This document shows, one piece after another, positions 11,020 to 19,435 of a DNA stretch of 64,000 bases; position 1 is the stretch's first letter, and the number at the start of each line of letters is the position of its first letter. Below the pieces are notes generated by a model. That model saw only the letters and a program-made list of their open reading frames with translations, was not told the DNA's origin and did no database searches. The position numbers were made by a program, and so were the translations under genes. The stretch comes from Pontiellaceae bacterium B1224 (GTDB taxonomy: Bacteria; Verrucomicrobiota; Kiritimatiellia; Kiritimatiellales; Pontiellaceae), in contig JAROBA010000002.1 in assembly GCA_029432815.1 (NCBI GenBank), forward strand, positions 1 to 64,000. Reading direction: 5' to 3'.

Positions 11020-11183
11020 TTCAACCACCTCCTTCTCTCGTATACTAAACCCGATCGTACTCCTGTCAACTGGTCTCATTCCCTATGTTTTGCCCATCGT
11101 TTTTCAGTCGTACCCGAAGCTCAGCCTCTTCGTGAAGTTCTTTCGGGCTTGTTTCACGTTCCGTAACAACCCAAACTGTGATG

Positions 11184-12308
11184 ATGAAAATCGGATTCTC
11201 AACATTTGTGCTGGATGGAGGCCAGACCGGTATCGCGACCTACATCCGTGAGCTGCTGCGTTTTCTCCAGTTGGAGGATACCGAGAACGCCTATGACTTG
11301 CTGATGGCTGCGTGCGATGCAGACCTTATTTCTCTGACAAATCCGAATTTTAAAAAATCGGTAATCCCTACCATGCTGGGACGGCCCCTGCTCAATCTGG
11401 CCTGGCACAATACCGTTCTTCCAGGCCTTGGAAAAAAATATGATGTGGTTCATATCCCTACCGCACGGCGTATTCCGCTGATTAAAGGATCAAAAATTGT
11501 GGCCACGGTTCATGATTTGGCAGCGTTTTCGGTGGATGCTAAATACGATTCGGCGCGCATGCTGTTTAATCGGAAAGTCGTTCCGGCCATGATCCGTAAT
11601 GCGGATCACATCATCACCGTGAGCGAATACACGAAACAGGATATCATCAAATTCACCGGCTATCCGGAAGAGCGTATTTCGGTGATATACTCGGGCATTA
11701 ACCGCGACCTTTTTCAACCGGTTCCGAAAGACGAGGCGCGCGAACGGGTGCATGTTCTCCATGGATTGGAAAAACCGTTCTTCATTTATGTTTCGAGATT
11801 GGAACATCCGGGCAAAAACCATATCCGCCTGATTGAGGCCTTTGAGCGCTTTAAAATGGAAAACGACAGTGCCCATCAGCTGGTACTCGCAGGTGCAGAC
11901 TGGAACGGCGCCGATGAAATCAAGGCCCGCGCCGCGGTCAGCCCGGTGAAGCAGGATATACTCTTCCCGGGGTTCGTCCCGATGAAGTCGCTTCCCCTGC
12001 TCTATTCCGCCTGCGACCTGATGGTCTTCCCCTCCCTTTTCGAGGGCTTCGGTTTTCCGATCATTGAAGCACTGGCCTGCGGAGCTCCCGTGATCTGTTC
12101 GAACACGTCATCTATGAAGGAAATTGCAGGCGAGCTGGTTCCGACGTTCGATCCCATGGATTCCGATGCCATTTTCCAAACATTGGAACGCGTGGCTTCC
12201 AAAGGTTGGAACCATGAAATGCGAATCCGGGGCATCGATTATGCTGATTCCTTTGATTGGCGAAAAACCGCAGGAAGCGTTTTGGAGGTTTACCGGTCAC
12301 TCATCTGA
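11184..12308 (+). CDS. Glycosyltransferase family 4 (GT-B fold)
   Basis: A 374-residue glycosyltransferase that likely adds a sugar from a nucleotide donor during exopolysaccharide or envelope glycan assembly. The N-terminal half has the acceptor-side GGQTGIATYIREL motif. The C-terminal half has the donor-binding LFEGFGFPIIEALACGAPVICSN block (E-x7-E type). Three successive possible starts (GTG 11178, ATG 11181, ATG 11184) exist; I use the last because it opens directly with MKIGFSTFVL. It heads a packed seven-gene run. Three palindrome copies lie in it (11419, 12174, 12197). Confidence 0.9.
   Translation: MKIGFSTFVLDGGQTGIATYIRELLRFLQLEDTENAYDLLMAACDADLISLTNPNFKKSVIPTMLGRPLLNLAWHNTVLPGLGKKYDVVHIPTARRIPLIKGSKIVATVHDLAAFSVDAKYDSARMLFNRKVVPAMIRNADHIITVSEYTKQDIIKFTGYPEERISVIYSGINRDLFQPVPKDEARERVHVLHGLEKPFFIYVSRLEHPGKNHIRLIEAFERFKMENDSAHQLVLAGADWNGADEIKARAAVSPVKQDILFPGFVPMKSLPLLYSACDLMVFPSLFEGFGFPIIEALACGAPVICSNTSSMKEIAGELVPTFDPMDSDAIFQTLERVASKGWNHEMRIRGIDYADSFDWRKTAGSVLEVYRSLI
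11419..11433. repeat. Dispersed palindrome copy 5
   Basis: TTCCAGGCCTTGGAA in the GT4 gene; frame 2 (Pro-Gly-Leu-Gly). Confidence 0.9.
12174..12188. repeat. Dispersed palindrome copy 6
   Basis: TTCCAAACATTGGAA in the GT4 gene; frame 1 (Phe-Gln-Thr-Leu-Glu). Confidence 0.92.
12197..12211. repeat. Dispersed palindrome copy 7
   Basis: TTCCAAAGGTTGGAA in the GT4 gene, 8 bp after copy 6; frame 3 (Ser-Lys-Gly-Trp-Asn). Confidence 0.92.
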
Positions 12309-12322
12309 CCGTTCTGCACACT

Positions 12323-15300
12323 ATGAAGCTGGGAACGAAAATCCTTATCTGGATAGTCATCGTTGCTGCAGTGGTGACTGCAGCGGCATTGCTGTATATG
12401 GAGATGCCGAAGGAAAAGCCGCGCCTTGAGCTGACGAGACAGGAGTTCCAATGGCTGGAAAAGCATGCGAATACAATCCGGTTTGCCCCGCTGCCGGATT
12501 CCCCGCCGATTGATTTTATTGATGAGTCCGGGCAGGATCGGGGCCTTACAGCCGACTATATTAGGCTGATTGAACGTAAACTTGGAATTCAGTTGGTTCA
12601 GGTGCAATGCAAAACCTGGAAAGAGATTCTCGAAAAGCTGCGAAACCATGAGGTGGATCTGGTCGGCTCGGTGCAGAACACAACCGAGCGCCGGGGGTTT
12701 TTAAACTTCACGGAACCTTACCTTAGCCTACCGAACGTCATTATTGCCCGCAAGGATTGGGGGGCGCAGTACAACTTAGACAACCTGAACGGGCTTTCGA
12801 TCGCGATGGTGGATGGGTCTGCCACGTACGACTTCATCGCCAGTGAGCATCCCGAATATACCCTTATTCCCGTGGATGATGCCGCCACCGGCTTCCAGAA
12901 GGTTTCGCTTCTTGAAGTCGATGTAATGGTAGCCGATCAGGCCGTCGCCTCGTATTACATTCAGGAACTCGGCATCAATAATCTGCGCAAGGCGGGCGAA
13001 ATCGATTATCCGTGGGATCTGTGCCTGGCCTCGCGGAAAGACTGGCCGCATCTGAATTCCATACTGAATAAGGTGCTGGCCAACATTTCGCCGGCTCAGC
13101 GAAAAACGATCAATCAAAAATGGATCACCCTGAGCGACACCGTCAGTATCCCGCGCGACCGCTACCTGAAGATTATCGGCGGCATTCTGATCATTACCCT
13201 GTTGGCGATCGGTTTCGTGATGTTCTGGAACCAGACACTGCGTAAAGAGGTGACCCGGCATACGACCGAACTTGGCCGCGTTCGGCAAAAGCATGCACAG
13301 ACCACCCGCGCTCTGGGCGAGAGCGAAGAGCGCTTCCGGGTACTGGTTGAATCTTCAAACGATATGATCTGGGACATGGATCCGTATGGTGCATACCGCT
13401 ATGTCAGTCCGCGCGCGGAAAACATTCTTGGCTATACCCCGGAAGAGCTGCTCGGCAAAAATTCCCTTTCTCTGATGATACAACCCGATTCCTCAAAAAA
13501 TATGGAACGGCTGCGTTCCTGCACCGCAGACTCCAGAATCGATGTTGAAATCAATACCTTCATTCACAAAGACGGACACCGCGTTGTTCTCGAATCCAGC
13601 GGCATGGCCTATGCAAATAATAAAGGCGATCTGGACGGCTTCCGCGGAGTTTCGCGCGATATCACCGAACGGATTGCCAACGAGAATGCATTGCGCCGAA
13701 GCGAAGAACGGTTCCGTAACATGGTCGAAACCACGTCCGACTGGATCTGGGAAGTCGATACCGACGGCCTTTATCAATATGCCAGTCCGCAGGCTTCTGA
13801 ACTGCTGGGCTATTCGGCCAATGAACTCCTGGGCCGAAACTTTACCGAGCTGATGCCCCCTGCCGAAGGCCTGAAAGCGCAGTCCCTATTTCAGAACGTT
13901 GTGGCCCAGGGCGCGCCGCTGCACTCGATGGTGAGTGCCAACCGGCACAAAGACGGACGCACGGTCATGCTGGAAACGAGCGCAGTGCCCTTCTACGACA
14001 AAGAATGGAACATTCTGGGCTATCGCGGAATCAGCCGGGACATCACCGACCGGGTCTCCGCTGAAAAACAGCTGGAATTCGAACGCAACCTCTTCCGCTC
14101 CTTCATGGAGCATGCTCCGCACCTGATTTACTTTAAAGATGCGCAAGGTCACTTCATTGAAGTGAATACCGCTAAAGCGGAAGAGCTTCACCTCGCTCCG
14201 GAAGATTTGATCGGCCGCTCCGATTTTGATTTTATGCCGCAGGATCAGGCGCAGCAGCGGGCCGATGACGAGGCCGAGGTGATGCGCTCCCGCAATCCGT
14301 TGCAGAAGGAAGAGTGGGCTTCAACACCCGAAGGCGATCGCTGGTATCTGACCACGAAAGTTCCCCGCTATGACGAAGAGGGCCATGTGATCGGCACCTT
14401 CGGCACATCCTGGAACATTACCTACAGGAAACAGGCGGAAGAAGAGTTGCGGCAATTGCGCGCGCTTCTGAGTAATACCATCGATTCGATGCCTTCCATC
14501 CTGATCGGGGTTGATGCCGAAGGCTGCATTATCCAATGGAATCGTCAGGCCGAACTAAAAACCGGGCTGTTACCGGTCGATGCAATCGGCTCTCCATTAA
14601 AAGATGTCTTCCCGGAACTGAACAAGGAGATGGTGAAGGTGGAACGCGCCATGCGCGAACGCAACGTGCAGATCGATGAGCGCATTCCAGTTCAGGATGG
14701 TGAGCGCATTCGCTATAATGACATCACCGTATATCCGCTGCTCGATGGAGAAACTGAAGGGGCCGTGATCCGGGTTGATGATGTGACCGACCGCGTCATG
14801 ATCGAAGACAGTATTCGTAACATTGTGGAAGGCGTTGCGGCAGTCGGGCGTCGGTTCTTCAATTCAATGGTGGACCAGCTTGCCAAGACCCTGGATGCCG
14901 ACTTCACGTATATCAGTGAATTTTTAGACGAATCGCACGAAATTATGCGCACTATCGCGGTATCGAACGGCGGGGAAACCGGCGAAAACTTTGAGTATGA
15001 GCTGAAGAATACGCCGAGCGAATCGGTGCTTAGAGATGATGGCTGTGTCTATTTTGAAAACGCCCTCGACTGCTTCCCGAATAATGAGCAGCTCAATGAA
15101 ATGGAGATCGACAGCTATATCGGCATTCCGTTGGTAAACTCGGAAAACAAGGCCCTCGGTGTGATGGTTGCTCTCTATAAGAAACCGGTTGAACAGGTCG
15201 ATTTTGCAACTTCGATCATGCAGGTGTTTGCCGGACGGACTGCCGCCGAACTGGAGCGTCTGCAGGCCACCAAAGAGCTGATATCCGCTCGTAATCTGAT

Positions 15301-16456
15301 GGAAAATATTATCAATTCCACTCCGTCCACCATTGTGGCGGTCGATGCCGAACATCGGGTCATGCAATGGAACCAGGAAGCCGAAAAACTCTCTGGCATT
15401 CCCGCCGCACAAGCTCATGACCAACCGCTGGATCGCGTTTTTCCAGACCTTGGAAATGAGATGAACTCGATTTTGAAAACCATGAACTCGCAAAATGTGC
15501 AGCGGCATCAGCGTATTCATTGCACCATCGAAGAAGAGCTGCATATGGTGGATGTCACCATTTTCCCGATCACGTCTGAAGGCTCTGAAGGAGCAGTGAT
15601 TCGATTGGACGATGTAACCGACCGCGTGCGCATTGAAGAAATGATGATTCAGTCTGAAAAAATGATGTCGGTCGGCGGACTTGCGGCGGGCATGGCGCAT
15701 GAAATCAATAATCCGCTGGCAGGTATTCTGCAGAACCTGCAGGTCATGAAAAACCGGATAACGCACGAAACCGAGCGAAACATGTCTGCGGCAAAAGACG
15801 CGGGTACTTCACTGGAGGCCATTCAGGCTTATATGGAAGAACGCGGGCTCCTGAATATGATGGAGTCGATCTCCGAAGCCGGCCGCAGGGCCGCAAAAAT
15901 TGTAGATAATATGCTCAGTTTCAGCCGAAAGGATGAAGCCCATTTTGCCCCGAACGATCTAACGGAAATTGTCGAGCGCAGTATCGAACTGGCTTCCAAC
16001 GATTATAACCTGAAGAAACGGTTCGATTTTCGCCATATTCGAATTAATCGGGAAATTGAGGCCCTTGAACCGGTACCCTGCGAAGGCAGTCAGATTCAAC
16101 AGGTCCTGATGAATCTGCTTTCCAACAGCGCGCAGGCTATGGCCGAACACGCGGACATCTTGACCGAACCGGAAATTACCATCCGGCTGAAGGCGGAGTC
16201 CGACATGGTTCTTATTGAGGTGCAGGATAATGGACCGGGCATGGATGCCGAAACACGTAAGCGCGTTTTTGAACCGTTTTTCACGACGAAGGATGTCGGG
16301 CACGGTACCGGCCTGGGCCTTTCGGTATCATATTTCATCATCACTGAAAACCATGGAGGAACTATGAGCGTTTCATCCTCCCCGGGCAAAGGAGCCCGAT
16401 TCAGCATTCGGATTCCCTATGAACACCGGAAAGAACGCTGGGGCCTGCGCCTTTAA
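12323..16456 (+). CDS. Membrane sensor histidine kinase with SBP, five PAS and GAF domains
   Basis: A 1377-residue sensor. From the N-terminus: TM helix (about 5-27); periplasmic family-3 solute-binding domain (about 45-265) with the DLVGSVQNTTERRGFLNFTEPY signature; second TM (about 282-303); PAS domains near 335-455, 460-580, 590-710 and 720-835; a GAF domain (about 840-990); a fifth PAS (about 1000-1115); HisKA with the phospho-acceptor His1126 in GMAHEINNPLAG; and an HATPase domain with DNGPGMD and GHGTGLGLS. There is no receiver domain, so it is not a hybrid kinase. The likely partners are the two response regulators just downstream. The start at 12323 gives a clean TM start; its ribosome-binding site is weak and it follows the glycosyltransferase by 14 nt. 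Confidence 0.93.
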   Translation: MKLGTKILIWIVIVAAVVTAAALLYMEMPKEKPRLELTRQEFQWLEKHANTIRFAPLPDSPPIDFIDESGQDRGLTADYIRLIERKLGIQLVQVQCKTWKEILEKLRNHEVDLVGSVQNTTERRGFLNFTEPYLSLPNVIIARKDWGAQYNLDNLNGLSIAMVDGSATYDFIASEHPEYTLIPVDDAATGFQKVSLLEVDVMVADQAVASYYIQELGINNLRKAGEIDYPWDLCLASRKDWPHLNSILNKVLANISPAQRKTINQKWITLSDTVSIPRDRYLKIIGGILIITLLAIGFVMFWNQTLRKEVTRHTTELGRVRQKHAQTTRALGESEERFRVLVESSNDMIWDMDPYGAYRYVSPRAENILGYTPEELLGKNSLSLMIQPDSSKNMERLRSCTADSRIDVEINTFIHKDGHRVVLESSGMAYANNKGDLDGFRGVSRDITERIANENALRRSEERFRNMVETTSDWIWEVDTDGLYQYASPQASELLGYSANELLGRNFTELMPPAEGLKAQSLFQNVVAQGAPLHSMVSANRHKDGRTVMLETSAVPFYDKEWNILGYRGISRDITDRVSAEKQLEFERNLFRSFMEHAPHLIYFKDAQGHFIEVNTAKAEELHLAPEDLIGRSDFDFMPQDQAQQRADDEAEVMRSRNPLQKEEWASTPEGDRWYLTTKVPRYDEEGHVIGTFGTSWNITYRKQAEEELRQLRALLSNTIDSMPSILIGVDAEGCIIQWNRQAELKTGLLPVDAIGSPLKDVFPELNKEMVKVERAMRERNVQIDERIPVQDGERIRYNDITVYPLLDGETEGAVIRVDDVTDRVMIEDSIRNIVEGVAAVGRRFFNSMVDQLAKTLDADFTYISEFLDESHEIMRTIAVSNGGETGENFEYELKNTPSESVLRDDGCVYFENALDCFPNNEQLNEMEIDSYIGIPLVNSENKALGVMVALYKKPVEQVDFATSIMQVFAGRTAAELERLQATKELISARNLMENIINSTPSTIVAVDAEHRVMQWNQEAEKLSGIPAAQAHDQPLDRVFPDLGNEMNSILKTMNSQNVQRHQRIHCTIEEELHMVDVTIFPITSEGSEGAVIRLDDVTDRVRIEEMMIQSEKMMSVGGLAAGMAHEINNPLAGILQNLQVMKNRITHETERNMSAAKDAGTSLEAIQAYMEERGLLNMMESISEAGRRAAKIVDNMLSFSRKDEAHFAPNDLTEIVERSIELASNDYNLKKRFDFRHIRINREIEALEPVPCEGSQIQQVLMNLLSNSAQAMAEHADILTEPEITIRLKAESDMVLIEVQDNGPGMDAETRKRVFEPFFTTKDVGHGTGLGLSVSYFIITENHGGTMSVSSSPGKGARFSIRIPYEHRKERWGLRL
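12446..12460. repeat. Dispersed palindrome copy 8
   Basis: TTCCAATGGCTGGAA in the sensor kinase; frame 1 (Phe-Gln-Trp-Leu-Glu). Confidence 0.9.
15441..15455. repeat. Dispersed palindrome copy 9
   Basis: TTCCAGACCTTGGAA in the sensor kinase; frame 2 (Pro-Asp-Leu-Gly). Confidence 0.9.
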
Positions 16457-16638
16457 CAGTTGTTAAAAAATTGGGGTTCAGCATAACCGTCGCTCGCGAA
16501 GATCAATACTGCTGGAATCCGCCCTGAATATAATTTCCATAGGTTGAATTCAGAAACTCCCGTATTCTTTACCTATTATTGGACTTGGGTTTCAGACCCC
16601 TTAAGCGATATAATTCACGCTTAAAATTAAGGATATAT

Positions 16639-17034
16639 ATGTCAGATTACACTTCAATTCGTGTTCTCGTCATTGACGATGAACCAGCCATTTGCTCCAG
16701 TCTTTCTGCCTTTCTTGAAGACTACGGATTCAGGGCTTCTACTGCGGAGAGCGCGGAGGAAGCGCTCGAACTGATGAAGAGCAATGTCTATGATGTCTGC
16801 ATTGTGGATATGCGCCTACCCGGAATGAGTGGTGAAGATCTGATCGTGGCAGCAAATGAGCGCTACGAAAATCAACGCTATATCATCTATACCGGCTCCA
16901 TTTCTTATAATCTTTCGGAACAACTGAAAGAACTGGGCATGCGCCCGGAACACGTTTTCCTGAAACCGGTTCGGGTGCTTTCCCTCCTCGTCAAATGCAT
17001 CAAAGAACTGGCGGCAACGATTCCAAAACAATGA
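16639..17034 (+). CDS. Single-domain response regulator
   Basis: A 131-residue CheY-like receiver with acidic pocket DDE (13-15), phospho-acceptor Asp57 in VDMRLPG and a KP motif near the end. No output domain. AAGGAT lies just before the ATG at 16639, which is preferred over an ORF start 20 codons earlier. It probably receives phosphate from the upstream kinase and either relays it or acts by protein contact. Its stop overlaps the next start (ATGA). Confidence 0.92.
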   Translation: MSDYTSIRVLVIDDEPAICSSLSAFLEDYGFRASTAESAEEALELMKSNVYDVCIVDMRLPGMSGEDLIVAANERYENQRYIIYTGSISYNLSEQLKELGMRPEHVFLKPVRVLSLLVKCIKELAATIPKQ

Positions 17035-17648
17035 GTACCGCCTCACAGGTAAAAGTACTGATCATCGAAGACGAGCGACCGGTTCGTGAAAGCTTCCGGT
17101 ACTTCCTTGAAGATCAGAATTACAAGGTTCTGGAAGCAGAAGAAGGCGAACGGGGTCTGGAGCTTTTTGCCCAACACCAGCCCGACATCGTGATCACCGA
17201 TCTGCGCATGCCGAATCTCGGCGGACACAGTGTTTTGGAGGAACTTGCCAAACAGGCCCCCGATACCCCGCTGATTGTGGTCTCCGGAACCGGAAATATT
17301 TCCGACACCGTTGAAGCGCTGCATCTCGGGGCCTGGGACTATCTGCCGAAACCGATCTCCGACCTGACCATGCTTGAGCATGCCATCTCGAAATCGCTCG
17401 ATCGCGCCCGCCTGCTGAAAGAAAACCGCGAATATCAGCATGATCTTGAAGAACAGGTGGCCCGCCGTACGCAGGAGCTCACCGACAAGATTGAAGAAGT
17501 GACCCGCTTCAACAAAATGGCGATGGGTCGGGAGCGCCGGATCATTGAGCTGAAGCGTCTGATCAACGAACTGCTGATCGAACTCGGCCGAAAACCGAAG
17601 TTTGCATCACCCGACCTCATTGAAAAAGATTCCAGTCTGATTGAGTAA
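17031..17648 (+). CDS. Response regulator with C-terminal coiled coil
   Basis: A 205-residue protein with an NtrC-type receiver (acidic EDE at 13-15, Asp57 in ITDLRMPN, Lys in YLPKPI) and then a coiled coil of about 60 residues (EEQVARRTQELTDKIEEVTRF) ending in a charged tail. There is no DNA-binding or AAA domain. Receivers with such coiled coils often act as scaffolds or regulate enzymes by contact. Start and stop are coupled to the previous regulator by a 4-nt overlap. Confidence 0.9.
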   Translation: MSTASQVKVLIIEDERPVRESFRYFLEDQNYKVLEAEEGERGLELFAQHQPDIVITDLRMPNLGGHSVLEELAKQAPDTPLIVVSGTGNISDTVEALHLGAWDYLPKPISDLTMLEHAISKSLDRARLLKENREYQHDLEEQVARRTQELTDKIEEVTRFNKMAMGRERRIIELKRLINELLIELGRKPKFASPDLIEKDSSLIE

Positions 17649-17654
17649 GCATCC

Positions 17655-18461
17655 ATGCAGCCTTCCGTTGCCATCATCATGCGAGCCAAAAACGAAATGC
17701 CGTATGTCGTGCAGGCGCTCGCAAAGCTCCGCGCGCAAACCTTCAGCGCCTTTGATCTTTTTTTCGTCGATTCCGGCTCCACCGACGGCACGTTCCAAGC
17801 CCTGGAAAAAGCCGGCGGTAACCTGGTCCGGATTCCGCCTGAAACCTATGTGCCGGGCAAGGTACTCAACGAAGCAATTGCACGGACCCATCACGAAATT
17901 ACAGTCCTCCTGAACGCCGATGCCGTTCCGCAATCCGATGACTGGCTCGAACAGCTTATTTTTCCAATCCTTGGAAACGCTGCCGATGCCACATTCAGCA
18001 AGCAGATCGCCCGGCCCGATGCTAAGTTTATTGTAAAATACGACTACGAACGGGCATACCAGCCGAAAAAAATCGAGCCCGGATTCTTTTCCGCCGTCGC
18101 CTGCGCTTTCAAACGCTCGCTCTGGGAAAAACAGAACTTCCCGAACGAAGGCTATGCCGAAGATGTCGCCTGGGCCAAAACCTGCATCGCCAACGGTGCG
18201 CGCTTCCAACTGCTGGAAAAATCCGTGGTTGAACATTCGCATAACTATTCGCTGAAAGCCCTGTTCCAGAAACGCTATCGCCAGGCCCTCACCTTCAGCG
18301 AAGTTCCAAACATTGGAAAACAAACGGCCAAATGTCTGCGGGAAATCTTCCGCGATTTTTTGCACGCCTGCGCAAAATTCAAACTCCACACTATCCCCTA
18401 CAACATCGCCTATCGTATCACGATTTACCGGGCATTTTATCACGGGTTGAAAAAACGATGA
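17655..18461 (+). CDS. Glycosyltransferase family 2
   Basis: A 268-residue GT-A fold transferase. It starts with the typical VAIIMRAKNE segment, followed by FFVDSGSTDGT and the metal-binding region around LLNADAVPQ; the EDVAWAKTCIANG motif matches the ED acceptor site of inverting GT2 enzymes. It begins 6 nt after the regulator and overlaps the next gene by 4 nt. Exact palindromes at 17793, 17962, 18204 and 18304 make this gene one of the densest carriers of that repeat. Donor and acceptor are unknown. Confidence 0.9.
   Translation: MQPSVAIIMRAKNEMPYVVQALAKLRAQTFSAFDLFFVDSGSTDGTFQALEKAGGNLVRIPPETYVPGKVLNEAIARTHHEITVLLNADAVPQSDDWLEQLIFPILGNAADATFSKQIARPDAKFIVKYDYERAYQPKKIEPGFFSAVACAFKRSLWEKQNFPNEGYAEDVAWAKTCIANGARFQLLEKSVVEHSHNYSLKALFQKRYRQALTFSEVPNIGKQTAKCLREIFRDFLHACAKFKLHTIPYNIAYRITIYRAFYHGLKKR
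17793..17807. repeat. Dispersed palindrome copy 10
   Basis: TTCCAAGCCCTGGAA in the GT2 gene; frame 1 (Phe-Gln-Ala-Leu-Glu). Confidence 0.9.
17962..17976. repeat. Dispersed palindrome copy 11
   Basis: TTCCAATCCTTGGAA in the GT2 gene; frame 2 (Pro-Ile-Leu-Gly). Confidence 0.9.
18204..18218. repeat. Dispersed palindrome copy 12
   Basis: TTCCAACTGCTGGAA in the GT2 gene; frame 1 (Phe-Gln-Leu-Leu-Glu). Confidence 0.9.
18304..18318. repeat. Dispersed palindrome copy 13
   Basis: TTCCAAACATTGGAA in the GT2 gene; frame 2 (Pro-Asn-Ile-Gly). Same centre as copy 6 but read in another frame. Confidence 0.92.
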
Positions 18462-19435
18462 GTAAATACACGGTTAGAGGTTCAGAAGAACTGGATGCCC
18501 GAATCGATGCCGATCTCGAGATCATCCGTCAAGCGGTATCACCGCATTCCGAAGCCGGTATTCTGCTAGGCGGCTACGGCCGCGGCGAAGGCACCCCCTT
18601 CATTCTGGCCGACGGCTCACAGACCCCATTTAATGACTATGACCTCGTCATTATTGTGAAAACGATCAGTATTCAAATTCGTCTGCTTTTCCAACGATTG
18701 GAAAAAGAACTGACTGAGCAGCTTGGCATTCCCGTCGACCTTTGTCCGTATGCCCGGCATGCGCTCTGGTCCCGCGAATTTTCCTTGCTCAATTATGAAA
18801 TGAAACACGGGCATATGGTAATTTGGGGCGAAGACAATGTGCTTGTCACGATGCCGAATTATGATACGGCAACTATTCCCGTTTCAGAAGGCTCCCGTCT
18901 GTTAATGAACCGCGGCAAACTGCTGCTCGATATCAAGCGGCGCCTGGCCTCTGCCAAACCGCTCAACGATGATGAGCGGATCTGTTTCATTAAATTCATC
19001 AACAAAGTACTGCTCGCCTTTGGCGATGCTGCCCTGATTGCAGCTGGGAAATACAACCTATTATACGCGATAAAAAAACAGCGCATTGCCGAGATCGGCC
19101 AGATGCCCGATCGCGACTTCATCATTGCCGGCTATCTCAGCGCTATTGAAATCAAAGAATGGGGCGATTATCAGCAACTGGCCGACTACGATCTGGACCG
19201 CCAGCTTCAGCAGACACTGGATGTGTTTATCCGTTTTCTTCCCTGGTACCGCACCCAATATGCCATTCGCGAATGTTCGATCCTCAAGGCCATCGCACTG
19301 AATTTGAAATGGAACAAATGTTTAAGCATACGGCATCCACGCGAAGAGCTCTACGACGCGCTCGCTGATCTGCTGCAGGATCAGTCCAGCATGTCGCATG
19401 AACATTTTTACGCACTGCAGAAAAGGTTTTCCTGA
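18458..19435 (+). CDS. Nucleotidyltransferase-like protein
   Basis: A 325-residue protein with GGYGRGEG (about residues 35-42) followed by NDYDLVIIV (about 58-66). This is the Gly-Gly/Asp-x-Asp pattern of the DNA polymerase-beta nucleotidyltransferase superfamily. The rest is mostly helical and not recognised. Its place among glycosyltransferases suggests a role in making or attaching a glycan, but the substrate is unknown. The ATG overlaps the previous stop (ATGA), and the TGA overlaps the next ATG by one base. Confidence 0.65.
   Translation: MSKYTVRGSEELDARIDADLEIIRQAVSPHSEAGILLGGYGRGEGTPFILADGSQTPFNDYDLVIIVKTISIQIRLLFQRLEKELTEQLGIPVDLCPYARHALWSREFSLLNYEMKHGHMVIWGEDNVLVTMPNYDTATIPVSEGSRLLMNRGKLLLDIKRRLASAKPLNDDERICFIKFINKVLLAFGDAALIAAGKYNLLYAIKKQRIAEIGQMPDRDFIIAGYLSAIEIKEWGDYQQLADYDLDRQLQQTLDVFIRFLPWYRTQYAIRECSILKAIALNLKWNKCLSIRHPREELYDALADLLQDQSSMSHEHFYALQKRFS
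18689..18703. repeat. Dispersed palindrome copy 14
   Basis: TTCCAACGATTGGAA in the nucleotidyltransferase-like gene; frame 1 (Phe-Gln-Arg-Leu-Glu). Confidence 0.92.
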
